This document shows positions 11,481 through 24,074 of a DNA stretch of 64,000 nt, piece after piece. Position 1 is the stretch's first letter; every line of letters begins with the position of its first letter. Source of the DNA: Leucocoprinus leucothites (taxonomy: Eukaryota > Basidiomycota > Agaricomycetes > Agaricales > Agaricaceae); NCBI GenBank assembly GCA_013368445.1, contig JAACJO010000046.1, forward strand, positions 1 to 64,000, written 5' to 3'. The notes beneath the pieces are model-generated. The model worked only from the letters and a program-made list of their open reading frames with translations. It searched no databases and was not told the DNA's origin. The translations under genes and the position numbers were made by a program.

Positions 11481-13845
11481 CTATGTGTTGGCTAGAGGGG
11501 TTAAGTCAGCACGATTACTTTCAGCCCTCAAGCATCAATACGAGACTCACTGTACTTTGGTCCTCCTCCACCTTCCGGAACAGTCCAAGTAATATCCTGC
11601 GTCGGGACCTTGACATCACACAGCTTGCAATGAATGCAATTCTAACAAACGTCCATCAACTCTCGCCCTAACAGAGACAAAACGACCTCCACACACCTGA
11701 GAATTAATCACCAACTTCTTCCCTTGCCACCCTTCCCCACTCTCAGCTTCCTTCCCCTCCTGCTCAACATACTCATACACACCCGCCGGACACGCACGTC
11801 CGAGTAACCCCGCATACATCCCATCATTGACTCTCACATGTTCACTCCTCACTTTCTTTTCCTCCTCAACTTCCCCACTCGCAGCTTCACCCTTCGCACA
11901 CGTCTCAACAGCGCTCGACCCAGCACCGAGTGCAAGGTTGGCATTTTCGTCGCCAGCACGCGCACGGTCGAGTTCTTGAACGTATTTACGCGTTTTGACG
12001 ACGCGCAGATGGACGGGTTGGTCCTCTGCGTGGTTGGTACCAGTGAGCGAGACACTAGTCATCAAGTCAGTGGAGAGAGGTGGTTGGAAGGGAGGGTAGT
12101 CGATGGGTTGGTGCCATGACGCCGGTTCAGTGTGAGATGCGTCGAGGGAGGAGGTGCTATCCTGGAAGTACGTGATTGGTTGAGTGGGTTAAGGGATGGA
12201 GAGTGTGAAAGATGGAATTACCTGGTTTTTCTCCTTCACACCTGCAGGCGTGTGACGGAACGTCCAAGGCGTCTGGCCACCCAAGAACAAGGAATCGATA
12301 CCAGAGTAGGCAATTCCTCCCCAAAGACCGAGCTTAGTGTTAAACGAAGGTCGCATGTTGCGTACTTCATGGAGGTCTTCATAAACCCACGAATTCTTGA
12401 ACGCCGTTTCATAGGATGACAAATCAGCAGTTGATAACTCGGAAGAGGCGGTATCCGAAGGGTGAATGGCGGCGAAAGCTGATTCGGCAGCAAGCATTCC
12501 GGTTTTCATGGCGTTATGTGTTCCCTTGATTTTCGCCAAGTTCACGAATCCGGCGGAACAGCCTATCAAGGCACCTCCTGGGAAATGAAGTCGAGGAACC
12601 GATTGAAGACCGCCTTCATTCAAGACGCGTGCTGCATATGAGAGTCGTTCTGATTTTCCGGAGAGTAGTTTACGGAAGTAAGGATGGTGTTTGAGGCGCT
12701 GAAAAGCGAGAGTAAGAGATATACGCGTTGAAGCATGAGGAAAGACGCACCTGGAATTCGCGGTATGGACTGAGGTACGGATTCTTGTAATCCAAGCCTA
12801 TAACCAAGCCAATGCTCACAAGCCCCTCGTCCATGTGGTATTCCCAACCTCCGCCATAGACATCATACGGTAACGGCCAACCAAGGAAATGGTTGACCTT
12901 TCCAGGCTCATAATGCTCCGGATCGACGCGCCAAACCTCCTTCAAACCAATACCATACGTCTGAGGTTGTGCCTCCTTGCGTAGTTGATACATGCTAATA
13001 GCCTGCTTTGACAGCGAGCCATGAGCACCCTCGCCGAGCAGAGTAACTTTTGCGCGAAACGCCATGCCTGGTTCGAAGGAGGATTTCAGAGTGAAGTTGC
13101 GCGCGAGGCCGACTTCGTTGGTGATAACCCCCTGGACACTTCGGACCTTGTTGCCCCATGGGTCGTGTGCGTCAGGAGTAGGACTGAGGAGCAATTGCGA
13201 ACCAGCAAAGCCGGGGTATATCTCCACACCGTACTCGTTTTCCGCGATGTTACCGAGCCAGCGAGTAAACTGCGAGAGTGACAAAATATAATTTCCGTCG
13301 TTGTTCATCTGAGGTGGATGGGGGAACGGCAAGCAGAGTTTCTGGGTGAGGAAACGCATGTGGGAAGACGTGGCCGGTCTTGTGAGAGGGTGGTCCTCCA
13401 TGCTTTGCCATTTCGGTAGCAGCTCGTTCAATGCGCGAGGTTCTATCACAGCTCCTGAAACGATATGCGAACCTAAAGAGAGCAAAAAAAATCAGTAAAT
13501 CTAGACGCGAAGACTCCGAGAATAGAACGGACCGATTTCTGAGCCTTTCTCGAGGACGACAACACGGATCTCTTTCCCTTTCTCCCTCTCAAGCTGCTTC
13601 AATCTAATAGCAGCGCTGAGCCCAGCCGGTCCTCCTCCGACGATACACACATCGACCTCATCCTCTGCTCGTTCAATTGTCACAGGATCATATGCCTCAG
13701 CCAGTCGCGTTGCAGATGACTGAATCTGCCGTATTTGTCGCCATCTTAGAGGTTTCCTTGGTAGCTTTGAGATGGGTGGGCGTAGCATGGGGGTGAAGAC
13801 TCTGGGAAGGAAACGGAACTTGGCCAAAGTCTCGATCAAATTCAA
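11481..13845 (-). CDS. Electron-transfer flavoprotein:ubiquinone oxidoreductase
   Basis: Mitochondrial inner-membrane FAD/4Fe-4S enzyme that passes electrons from ETF (fatty-acid and amino-acid dehydrogenation) to ubiquinone. Six exons: 13845-13533, 13472-12751, 12698-12222, 12161-11697, 11641-11551 and 11491-11481. The N-terminus is basic and Ser/Arg-rich, as a mitochondrial presequence. The FAD motif [16 protein letters not shown] begins near residue 65. Family blocks include [47 protein letters not shown] and [15 protein letters not shown]. The Fe-S ligands are in [11 protein letters not shown] and [13 protein letters not shown], and the C-terminus PEGGGGPKY is typical. A stretch of about 50 residues, acidic and Ala/Glu-rich, sits between [14 protein letters not shown] and [11 protein letters not shown]. 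It is absent from the yeast enzyme as I know it and could be an insertion or an unrecognised intron. Confidence 0.93.
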
Positions 13846-15525
13846 GCTCCGGGATCTAATTGCAAATATTCCTATTGGCTCATCACTTTCACGTGCTATG
13901 ACGCACTCGCTTGCAGTAGACCTACGCGTTAATTCTCACCATCATCTTCAGAATCATTTCTGTGTATCCCTGACCAAACTCTAGCGCGCCATGGTGGCAA
14001 GCATTGTCACTGATCCTTCTCGTATCGTACACAGACTATTTTTACCTGAATCTATGGGGACGCGATTTCCGGGAAAATGATCATTCAGTTGCCCTTCCGA
14101 AGCCAAGTATCGATGGACCGACCACCTGCGAAACCTCCTCGATTGTTAGAATCGTTCAAGGATCTATTTGGCTATGTTCCTTGTATTAGGCTCTGCTTGC
14201 AAACACGCGACAGAGCCTCGCGCAGTCTCTGATAACGATCTGTAATCTCTCCATCCTATATCAATATCAAACCTTTTCCCAGGTGGAAGAAATTTTAAGA
14301 TGGTCAATTATTGCGATGCCTAATGAATTGGAACTTATTGCGAGGTTCAATCTGACCGAGATTCAGTTTGCGTCAAGTGAAGCGAGACAGCGCTCAAATG
14401 GGATACCCGTGCATGCACCACAAATTGTCACACCAAAATCGGATCAGAATAAAGCAGCTTTGGGTCTCGCCACTAATAACAGCTCCCTTTACATGTACTG
14501 ATGCAGCTGAGTCCTGTTGGTCGTGATAGACAGTTCATCATTATCCGGCGTTCCTGATCTCCAGTCTAGGCTTGATTGACATCAGTTATGTACCCTCAAT
14601 CATAAATAAGCTATCTTCCATTCAGGGCTGGATGGTCCAATCCAATGACGGCCTTTTAGAACGTGACTCTCATCAATCGGGTTAAGTCCTCAAACTGTGA
14701 TAGAGCATCAATTAAAACGAGACTGCTCCCTTGGCCGTGCAAAAACATAACTCAATACCAAGTGACGAAATGTCAATGATGTTAGTTGTCGGGGTCAAAT
14801 CCAGCTTGAGTACTCGTGCACCTTGAATTCGCACCTCAGCTGACTTCGAAAACAGCCCCGTTTTTCTGGCAATTAAATGCCTTCTCCTGATATATGGGTG
14901 CCCAATACAACTTTAACAGGGCGCTCTGATGCTAATCTCTTGTTCCCGCGTTCAAATAACATCACCATATCAACAATTCACCACCTGATTTACCCCACCG
15001 AGGAGTTGAGCTAACTTAGAGCACCCGAAAATTGGCAGGTTTCATGTTCAACGATTGTCAGTTAGATCACATTTTTAGCTATCTATATTTATAACATTGA
15101 GCACCAGAAGAGGTTCGTAAAGCTAGAAGGAACCACTAATCTCCGTCTTGCTAAACGCCCTTTACACGTGTATTCTACTTGTTTAAACATTTATGTTTAT
15201 CTGTTGGAAACGTATGCTGTAGTCTATTCTATCTGCTAATTTCTGACCTGCTTTGTAGCGATGATACACAGTCGGACTTCGAGATGTTGCGATGATCTGA
15301 TGTTGTCTGATCAATGATGTTGCACTGATGGCTCCGAAGACATTATAGGTAATATTTGGTCATGGGCATCCAAATCATGGCCACTGTGACTTGGTATGAA
15401 TCGTCATGCTAAGTGCGATCTGCCCATCATTGGATAGACGTCGTATTCATCCAACTCAGGATGTAGATATAACCCATACAGGTGCTGAAGGTGCTTCAAC
15501 ACTCATCCATTCCTTCAAGGCAGCA
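13846..15525. other. Intergenic, no gene seen
   Basis: About 1.7 kb between ETFDH and the first membrane-family copy. I found no splice-consistent coding region, tRNA or repeat. The first part presumably carries the ETFDH promoter. Confidence 0.5.
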
Positions 15526-17330
15526 ATGAGCTAACAGTTTGGTATCACTCTTGAAGACTATCTTGCGGATTTAAACCATCTCCAAGTCAACACCTACGTT
15601 CGATGTACGTAGTACAAGCTCGTATCTTTACTAACCCACTGAATTTCTCCCTAGGCATCGCCACTACCTTGCTTGCATACGATACTATCTATCTGATGCC
15701 TCAAGAGGTGAGACCGTCCTCTCCATATTTCGTCATTGCGTCTGGAGAGCTGAAAGCTCATGATAGGCAAAATACATGTATCGGTGTGTACTTCATTATT
15801 TTGCAGACTAGACCTTTGTCCCTCTCATTACAAAGTTCTCAGTGGTACCTGGACTCGGATGCGCATTATCTACTTTCTCATCCGCATCACCACATGGTTT
15901 TATATAATGTAAGTTCTTTTACATACTCATCCGGGCGCTTCCCTCAAACACCGATATGATATGATACGTAGAAGTGATTTCTACAGTGGGCCTATTCCCT
16001 CGTGGCCCATTGAACCTTGATACTAATAGTTCCATTAAAGCATGGTCGACTGCATATCTACCCGGGACGGTGAGGGATACCTATGAACACGTACCATTGA
16101 CCTTTCTTTTAATCCTTGGGCTTTATTTCCAGTGGTACGTCTCTTCCGAATATTCTGCAAACATTACAATTAACTTCCATTGGAATAGGTGTATTGCCAT
16201 TCGAGGGTGGCTCGACGAATTGTAATCCGAGTGCTAAACTGCTCCTGCTCTACTAGCTCACGCGATATCTATAGAGCTTCAGATGTTATCATTCCCAGTA
16301 CGATGAAGGTGTTGTTAATCCTTCGTCTTCGCGCAGTCTGGAACAATAATCGGATCAGTAAGCTATAATTCGGTTTCGGATCAGTTTGATTGCCATTAGC
16401 TTGATCATCATTACGAAACAGTGACATTCGTTTTATTCTTCCTGACAACTAGTGCGTTGCTCCCTTACCTCTATTCCGCCCCATGGCTGACGGTCGGATG
16501 CTAGTTGAGGTTTTGGTGAGATTGCTGGAATCGACTTGCATAAGGCCATAGTTGATTCATTGAATTAAATTGCCCAGAACGGGATACTGGTAATGATACT
16601 CAGTGGCTGGATTGCCACAACGAGCTCACTTTCAGGGTTCCCATTTCATGGATGCATCGTTGCCGATTCTTCCCTTTTCTTACGCCCAGCGTATATTACA
16701 TCCAAAGCCATGCTATCGTGAGTTTTTCTTTTCACGTTTTCCTTTACCTGACAATTATTTGATGTATTGAAACTCCCAGCATCGTTCGGATGACATCAAC
16801 GAGTGTTGAGACCCTTTTGACCATCGTGAGTTTCATAATCACATACAGGAGGGTGCATGCCATTGGCTCGACCGTCCGCCAACGGATTTTGCACATTCAG
16901 TCTTTTGCCCCGTTGGTGTATGTTTTCTATCGCGATGGAACACTTCTCTTTATCCCGTAGGTATTATTTATGTATAGAGATGAGACAACTCTGCTCACGC
17001 TCGATTTAGTGTTTGGAGTAAGATCGATGTGTTCTCTGGATTCATAGACTGACGATTAATCCCAAAGTATTCACTATGCTGGAGTTTTTGAACGATTACA
17101 AGTTGATGACATGGTCAATATTCCAACTTGCCATTGATTGGACCGTGTGAGTGCAGAAGTACAAGAATTCCAGGCATAGTGTTGACCATCAGATTTTACC
17201 TCAGCTGGGTTGCAGTTGTATATAGTGCCATCGTACGTTTGGTCTCTCCCTATAAACGTGTAAAAAGCTGACCAGATTGAAGGGAGCACGCTTGGTACTC
17301 AATCTTCGGGAAGCCGACTGCAGTATTGGG
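15526..17330 (+). pseudogene. DUF6533-like membrane protein, copy 1 (decayed)
   Basis: Exon pieces match three other copies in the window. Exon 1 (15526-15604) reads FGITLEDYLADLNHLQVNTY but codon 3 after the ATG is TAA (15532-15534). Exon 2 (15655-15707) reads ATTLLAYDTIYLMPQE. Later pieces read RMRIIYFLIRITTWFYI (about 15840-15910), MKVLLILRLRAVWNNN (about 16300-16360) and HIQSFAPLVYVFYRDGTLLF (about 16880-16955). The pattern (LLAYDxxYLxPQE, then LRLxAxWNNN, then RDGTLxF) fits the multi-pass DUF6533 family of Agaricomycetes, whose function is unknown. The early stop argues for a pseudogene unless translation starts elsewhere. Confidence 0.5.
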
Positions 17331-18972
17331 GAGAGTTTGGTCTCTAAGCCAATGCAGTCCCTTCAATTCCGCCATACTGTCAGGAACAACGACAGCGAGC
17401 TAGGCACTTCTGAGATACCTGACGCCTCTGATGGGATAGAGGAAGAGCATCGCTAGGTGGCGAGTGAAGAAAGATATCTGATTCAACCGACCTCGTCTTC
17501 TTGATATCCAGTATATAGAGAGTGTATTGCAGCCTAACGTAGCAGAAGATTTCCAATTGGCTGTCAACAGATAATCCATATTTGGGCGATGCGTCGTGCT
17601 ATGAACGCAAAGTAGCACTATAGTCGATATCCAATTCGAATGGGCCTGTGAAGGCTATTATATGGAGTGGAACACATGAAGTATGGTGAATATGGCTACA
17701 GAAGAGGTTGCAAACGCTTCCCCGGCGCCCATCGCCAATTCTACCCACGGTATGAAACAAGAGGTCTTATATATCTCAATTGGTCACTTGAATAATCTGG
17801 TTGTGCACTGTATGACCTGTTGATCTTCCACACTTCAACAATGCGATTATGGTTGCACTCAGCACACCTCTGGGAAACATTGCTTACCAGTGGCAATGGC
17901 GCAGGAATCAGCATTTTTGCTCGAGCTAAACCCGTCAATTATATTCTGCATGAGCTCAGTAGGGCTCGGAAGCCGTTTAATTACTGGTTCCTATGCGGAT
18001 TCTGATGGGTGAGTCATTTGATATTTTGGCGCGATGTTATTGATGAACACTCACCTACACAGGAGTCAGAGGGTACTATTGCCTCAACGTTCTAGCTTCC
18101 ATCTTGGATTCCCTGTAGTGGATATTTTGTGATATCCATGGTGTCGAACGACACCTCTTTGATTGTTTGATGTTGGTGCATTAATTTGTTTGACAAGTCA
18201 GTCTAGTTCCCCTGACTATCTTAAGCTTTCGCTGCCTGCGTTTTCACGATTTTAATCGGTCCCAGGAAGAATACGCCCTTCGAAATACTGCCCCCCTGAG
18301 AATTCCACTTGCCAAAGGACCAAACAGAGTCCAGACTCATATTCGACCTGACGTAATTTTGCGGTTTGCTTGAGGTGAATGGATGATCACTATTAGATAT
18401 CATCGGTCTATCAAGTGGTACCATCAGTAATCTTCCCGGACCCATTGAGGTCCAAGACGCATGCGATAGGTCTAATAAGGAAAGGACCGATTGGTTGGCG
18501 GTTCTGTACAATTCACGAGAGCAGAATCCTGCCTGTTGAACATAAGATCACGGCATTATTGATCGATGATAGATATGCACATAGACGTGATGCTTCAGCC
18601 TGTTATGACGATCATTCATGGCCGCAAATGAGCGCCAATATCTAGGGATGTACAAGACTCGTTCCTCTTGCATAGTATAGCACTCATCGCTAAAAAAAGC
18701 AAGAGTAAGCTCCTGGTATGTCTACTGACAGTATGGTGACAGAAATTGACAAAGTGAGCCCTGATCTGTGCAAATCGCATCGTGCGATGATGGTAAGAAC
18801 TTTTGAGGACATACTTGCTTTAATTAATCGACACCATCACACAACGCTACACACGCGCGAAAAGTAAATCTCAGGGTTAAGGAAGAAATGTCGGAGCAGA
18901 ACGAGAACATATGAATAGCAAAGATTCTCCAGATTAACTGTTCATCCTATCCTCCCACCCAGACAACTTGCG
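17331..18972. other. Intergenic between membrane-family copies
   Basis: No gene, RNA or repeat could be supported over these 1.6 kb. Confidence 0.45.
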
Positions 18973-20910
18973 ATGTCTGACGAGTTTACAGTGATAGACG
19001 AGTGGAGAAATACACTGGAAGATTATGCTGTTGACCTCGATATCACTTGTACCAACAACTACGTCCAAAGTTAGTATGCTCAATCCGTTTTGTGAATAGC
19101 CTTGATCGGGCTGATGCAATACTTTTATTAGCCTTCACTGTTACTATTCTTGCGTACAACACCGTTACCTACCTTATCCCTCGAAAGGCTTGTTGTATCC
19201 ATCATAACCACCTACCCAATCTTCATCTGTATAGGTCAAACATATCTACCAGTCCGTGGTCAGTGGTCGTTCAAAATCTATCTATTCATACGCGAGATAT
19301 TTACAGAGGCCCTTGGTTACGCATGCGTGTCGTTTATCTCACTATACGACTCTAGGTCTGGTTTGAAATGATGTGGGTGTATTTTTTTTGATAGTGGCAA
19401 GCGCTACTAACGTAGAGAATCTACTAGACTGTAGTTCTGCATTAAGTCTGGCTCGTGCAATACATTCAGGAATTCGTCCCTAGTAGAACTGTCTGTACAG
19501 CATTCAGTAACAATTCCCTGTCAAAAGTAGTGAGTCTCCAAGAAACTATTTTCTGGGCTAGTTCTCTGACAGACGTTAACGCAGTGGTGTTTTTCAGGTT
19601 TCCCAATCGCATGTACAATATCGGCTACACGGCACTCCTAATATCTTTGTAGGTGCACTGTTGGGTATTTGAGTATTGATCCAATGTGAGTATTTCAATC
19701 ACCTATCTTCGAAATGCTATTGTACTAAGGATCATTGCCAGTGCCAGTCAAGTCTTGGTTCCGATTACGATGAAGGTCCTACTCACTTTGGGCTTGCGAG
19801 CAGCACGGAACAATAATCGCCTTGGTAATGCTTCCTAAATTTAACTTAATCTGCTACCGAATTACGACCCACACGAAAAAGTCACAATTGCGCTCACAGG
19901 AGGTCCGTTAAATATGCTACCCGCGCCTAATATTCACTCGTTCTGACCATTAAGTGTAATCTCACAGCTGAAATTCTGGTGTGCTTCCTTATCCGTGATG
20001 GATAATACATTCTGAGGCTGGACTGGCCTCGACCATCTCCTCCATCTATCTAAGTACCCTCCTATGCTTCGCCGACAACTTTCCACTTCGCGGCTGCTGG
20101 ACGGTCACAAACTCAGACTCCCTCTACCCCTCTTCACGGCACTTGTTAAAATCAACAGTGCCTCCGTGTATGTGCCCCCCCTTTCCCATCCCTTAGAATT
20201 CTCCAACCTTTTGTTCACCTTTTCCTCGGTCGAGGAACCCGCGGGATATCGACTGCGATAGAAACGATCTTGACTTTAACCAAGTTTGGTATGACCTATC
20301 GAGACACGGCCAAAGGGGTGGTTCGACTGTTCGTGAACGGTCAGACCATATACGAGTTTTCACACCCTTGTTGTAGGTGCTTTATCATGATGGGACATTA
20401 CTTCTCGTTCCGTGAGTATTTTGAGCCTTTTGTCTTGATGCTCGTTTCGTGCTGATGAGTTTGATTGTATGTAGTATTCTGAGTAAGGCGTCACGCGTTT
20501 CCATGAGTTCATGCCGACTCACAGATCGCTTTGGTCGTCCTTGTAGTCATTTCGGTCCTAGAGTTTGTCACGAATTTTAAGTTACTGCTGCGGTGATTTT
20601 CGTGAATATCGATTGGAATATGTAATTCCTTTGCCCGCTTTCGGGCCCTCAAGGCTATTAATACCATTCTTCTATCAATTATTCAGCTGTGTCGACGTCG
20701 TTTACTACATCGTCGTAAGCCTGGCTCTTACCCATCCTATCCTCATATTTATAGCTAAAACACACGAACCGTCTCCAGATAGCTCATCTATTACTCAACG
20801 TCCTAGAAGCGGACTGCGATTACGGCGAGAGCTTGCTTTTGCGACCTATGCAATCAATAATCCCGTAGTTCTATCATTCGACCGCCGATACGAACGAATT
20901 CGACGATAAC
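18973..20910 (+). pseudogene. DUF6533-like membrane protein, copy 2 (decayed)
   Basis: Starts with a good ATG at 18973 (MSDEFTVIDEWRNTLEDYA). The next exon reads FTVTILAYNTVTYLIPRK, one residue longer than the other copies at that point. Later pieces: PWLRMRVVYLTIRL followed by an in-frame TAG near 19357, VPITMKVLLTLGLRAARNNN (about 19750-19815), ALLGI then TGA where copy 3 has CAA (about 19655-19675), IETILTLTKFGMTYRDTA (about 20260-20310), and a C-terminal part ending near 20910. At least two nonsense codons in otherwise conserved exons make this a probable pseudogene. Confidence 0.5.
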
Positions 20911-21542
20911 GGAGAATAAGGTACTCCGAGGTCAGATCAACTGAGCGGTATACAAGGGGGAGAGATACAATAAATGGTGGTGTTTGGAGGTTTGATGGTA
21001 ACACCGCAGTTTCTTCCAGTGAGCTCAATCTGGTGTTGACGTACGTAGGTCGTAGGATTTCAAATCAAATATCAACGATGTTAGTGTTGCAAAGGAGGTG
21101 ACATCTAACCTCAGGAGCGATCGGGCGGCCCAACAAAGAAGAGAAGAGAAGCTCCAGTCGGCCAACTCTGCCGAAAAGGTAGACTAGGTGAGAGTAGTGG
21201 ATGTAAATGATTATTTCCGGTTCATGCTTGATGAGTTCCCTTGATACCTATCGAGCGATGAAATACCCTCTGTAAGAGGAAGTGAGATTTCCGAGCGGCT
21301 GCTCTGGAATTGTCCGTTGGTCAAAACATCAGCCAGTCTAACAGGGGAGAAAAAAAGTTTCTTTTGCATGGCATGACAAGGTGCATACGACAGAACCTAG
21401 GAGTACATAGGGAGGGAAATAGGTGGATGCGAGAGGAAGGATATTCGATTGATGCCATGGTAGAGGAACAACAAGACGGATAATCTACACCCGACGAAAT
21501 ATCCGCCATATGCCAGCCGCAGTCGAGGGACGAGGGGACGGT
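20911..21542. other. Intergenic, no gene seen
   Basis: Lies between the end of membrane-family copy 2 and the 3' end of RPS17. Nothing further supported. Confidence 0.5.
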
Positions 21543-22232
21543 TTACGAACGACCAGCACCAGGTACATTTCGTCGTTCGCGCCTTGGCCTCTCAGGCGCG
21601 GCGGTGACGGGCACCACGACGTTGACGGGGATCGAGTCGAAGTTGAGTTGATCCAGGAGGGCCTATACGATTTCAGGGATCCCGTCAGAACTACAAGGTG
21701 CAAAGCATGAGATAGCGAGGATTGACGCACCTTGGTGTCGGGATCAATCTCCAGCCCATTAGCAGAAGTATCCAAAGCCGAAACCTCGGGCACGTAGTTA
21801 TCCTTGCGCTCACGTTCCTCTTCCTGGAGCTTGAATGAGATGCCCCGGACGGGACCCTTTTGGATACGCTTCATCAAGTGGGTAGTGAAGCCTGCGACTT
21901 TGTTGCGTAGGCGTTTGGAAGGAACGACAGCCTAAGGAGTGAGAAGTCCCATTAGTTACTGAGTTAACTTGTGTGATGGATTAAGGGAACAAACGTACGA
22001 CTTCATCGATGATACGTTTGTTGGTGTGGAAATCGAGGGTGAGGCGGGGGTAGCTATTTGACAAGATGATTCGTTTACTGAGGATGAAAAGCGATAAGGG
22101 GACGAGAGACGGACTATTTTTCGATGAGGACCCGGGAAGCCCTCTTGGTGGTCTTGGTGCGAACACGGCCCTAGATGAGAGAATGAGTTGTCAGTATTAT
22201 ATCTCCTGACAATGACAACAATAACGGACCAT
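21543..22232 (-). CDS. 40S ribosomal protein S17 (eS17)
   Basis: Component of the small ribosomal subunit. Five exons: 22232-22230 (ATG alone), 22170-22115, 22053-21999, 21931-21731 and 21662-21543. The sequence runs [20 protein letters not shown], then [33 protein letters not shown] and [11 protein letters not shown], all near-invariant eS17 blocks; the C-terminus ends [17 protein letters not shown] first exon holding only the start codon is unusual but well supported by the GGRV..RT continuation. It is transcribed divergently from RPS22, 451 bases away, so the two probably share a promoter region. Confidence 0.95.
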
Positions 22233-22683
22233 GGTTGTCTTGTATGGCGAGCAAAGGTCTTGTCGATGTCGTTCACAACACCGAGAGGCAGTCGCTGAGG
22301 GCGAATCGGAGTTTTCCGTGGTGGCTTTGATGACTGTATAGTACACCGTAGACAAACACAACCAAGCAACAAACTGATGGAAAGTGATCAAAGTCTCCGT
22401 GCCGTATATCGTCGCCGTCGTCGTCGCCAACCTCGTCAAGAATCTCGAGCCCAAGGTAAATTGTCGCTACTCCTCAACCGGTCTGCAGTGTTCCGCCATG
22501 GAAACTCTGGAGGGCAGAAGAAAGAACTGCACAAAAAACTCTTTCCTTTTCTCTTCTCCCCGTTTGACTCGCGCTTTCCGTAGCGCGACACTCAGACTGG
22601 GGTCCATATATCAATGCTCATCAGTTTCATCTTCATTCTAGCTCCCGTCATCACTCTTTTCCCCCTACCCAAAACTTGCAAAA
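22233..22683. promoter_or_regulatory. Divergent promoter region of RPS17 and RPS22
   Basis: 451 bases between two ribosomal-protein start codons facing away from each other. The RPS22 side is pyrimidine-rich near the start and contains a small inverted repeat (GCGC at 22571-22574 and 22583-22586 around TTTCCGTA). That repeat is kept in the duplicate upstream of the RPS22 pseudogene. The duplication breakpoint falls in this region, near 22432. Confidence 0.55.
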
Positions 22684-23434
22684 ATGGTTCGCGTCTCCGT
22701 CTTGGTGAGTCGCGTTCGATTATCATAGATGTCGAGTAGTACTTATGCAACGTTGGATGATGTAGAATGACTGCCTTAACAACATCGTCAACGCCGAGCG
22801 TCGTGGAAAGCGCCAGGTTCTCATCCGGCCTTCATCAAAGGTCGTCGTCAAGTTCCTTAGCGTTATGCAGCGCCATGGTGAGTTCTCCTTTTATCTCAAC
22901 TCCGTCCCCTTTTTGTTCTTGTCGTCTTCGGAGCGAAATAACTACGATTGGCGCACTCGCGTTTTCGCTCTACGCGGTTCTCGTTTTAACCCTCCGACAA
23001 ATCAATCATCGTCTCCGTTAACCAATACAGCACGCCGTCGTTGCTCCTTACCGACGCGTGTTCACAGAAGAGACTACATCCCATCCCCCATCTCCTCTCA
23101 TCCCCTTCATCTTTCACTTCTCATCTCCCATCTGTCATACGAGACTGATGCTGATCGTTCTTATATTCAAACAGGTTACATCGGCGAGTTTGAAATCATC
23201 GACGACCATCGTTCTGGCAAGATCGTGATCCAGCTCAACGGCCGTCTCAATAAAACAGGCGTCATCTCGCCTCGCTTCAACATACAACACACTCAGATCG
23301 AGTCCTGGGTCAACTTGCTCCTCCCCGCCCGTGGTTTCGGTATCCTTATCCTCACCACTTCTTCGGGGATCCTCGACCACGAGGAGGCGCGTCGTAAGAA
23401 CGTCGGTGGAAAACTCCTTGGTTACGTCTACTAG
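22684..23434 (+). CDS. 40S ribosomal protein S22 / S15a (uS8)
   Basis: Small-subunit protein that binds 18S rRNA. Three exons: 22684-22704, 22766-22877 and 23175-23434. Conserved blocks are [64 protein letters not shown] and [20 protein letters not shown]; length is about 130 residues, as in the family. No lesion. The second intron is 297 nt, much longer than its neighbours, and has an unusually conserved core (see the ncRNA candidate). A frameshifted duplicate lies at 56704-57459. Confidence 0.96.
22918..23034 (+). ncRNA. Candidate structured RNA (snoRNA-like) in RPS22 intron 2
   Basis: Across about 117 nt this intron core differs from the RPS22 pseudogene intron (56931-57047) at one position by eye, while the flanking intron sequence has many differences and an indel and even exon 3 is less conserved. 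It holds a perfect 8-bp stem (GAGCGAAA 22931-22938 with TTTCGCTC 22963-22970) and ends near AATACAGCAC, compatible with an ACA box. Yeast RPS22B hosts the H/ACA snoRNA snR44 in an intron, which makes the location suggestive. A complete H/ACA fold was not established. Confidence 0.3.
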
Positions 23435-24074
23435 ACTTATTCGACTTTGTTCTATGTGTAATGCATACTCAATATGATGCCTCCTACCGTATTCGACACT
23501 TCTCTGTTCCACGCACTTGGAGTGATATTGCAGTACATTATGACGATGTGGTATTGCAACGTGTGTGATACATATCAATCTTTGACATCTCTTTCGGATT
23601 GTGTCCTTTGTCCGCTGTCAAATGATTGATGTTTCAATACTGCTTCAGAATTGTATGGTTTGTTCGATTCTTCAAATGTCCAAAGATCACCGGTATTATC
23701 CATGTCTGTCCACGATGAATGTCTAGGACATCGCAACGTTTTGAAGTAAACTCCTTGATGGCCGTATTCCCGCACTCAGCTCATATACTCCGCAGTAGAT
23801 CTATTCTAAGTTACAAGGGGCGGTATCAGAGAGGACTCTCCGTGAACAACTCGGGCATGATCAACAATGATATAGATGCTCAAGCTTGGTGTGTTGCGAT
23901 GGTGACAAAACACATCTTGCTAATAATCACTTTAATGTCCATCAGGGGTGATATAATGGCAGCAAACCGCCAAGTCATCACAGAAATTCAGTGTGAATAT
24001 AAATAATGGAGTTCCAAAAGCTTCAAACCAGAACAGAACATCCTTGCCTCTACCACAAACCTTCATTAAGCACA
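23435..24074. other. Intergenic, duplicated at 57460-58098
   Basis: No gene seen. The block aligns nearly end to end with the sequence downstream of the RPS22 pseudogene, so it is part of the same segmental duplication. Confidence 0.55.

Noticed and set aside
11616..12119. Several plus-strand and overlapping frames opposite ETFDH
   Set aside because: They are shadows of ETFDH exon 4; the minus frame has family motifs and splice sites.
22865..23434. Long plus-strand open frame running through RPS22 intron 2
   Set aside because: It is read-through of the intron in phase with exon 3; the spliced product matches uS8 exactly in length and sequence.
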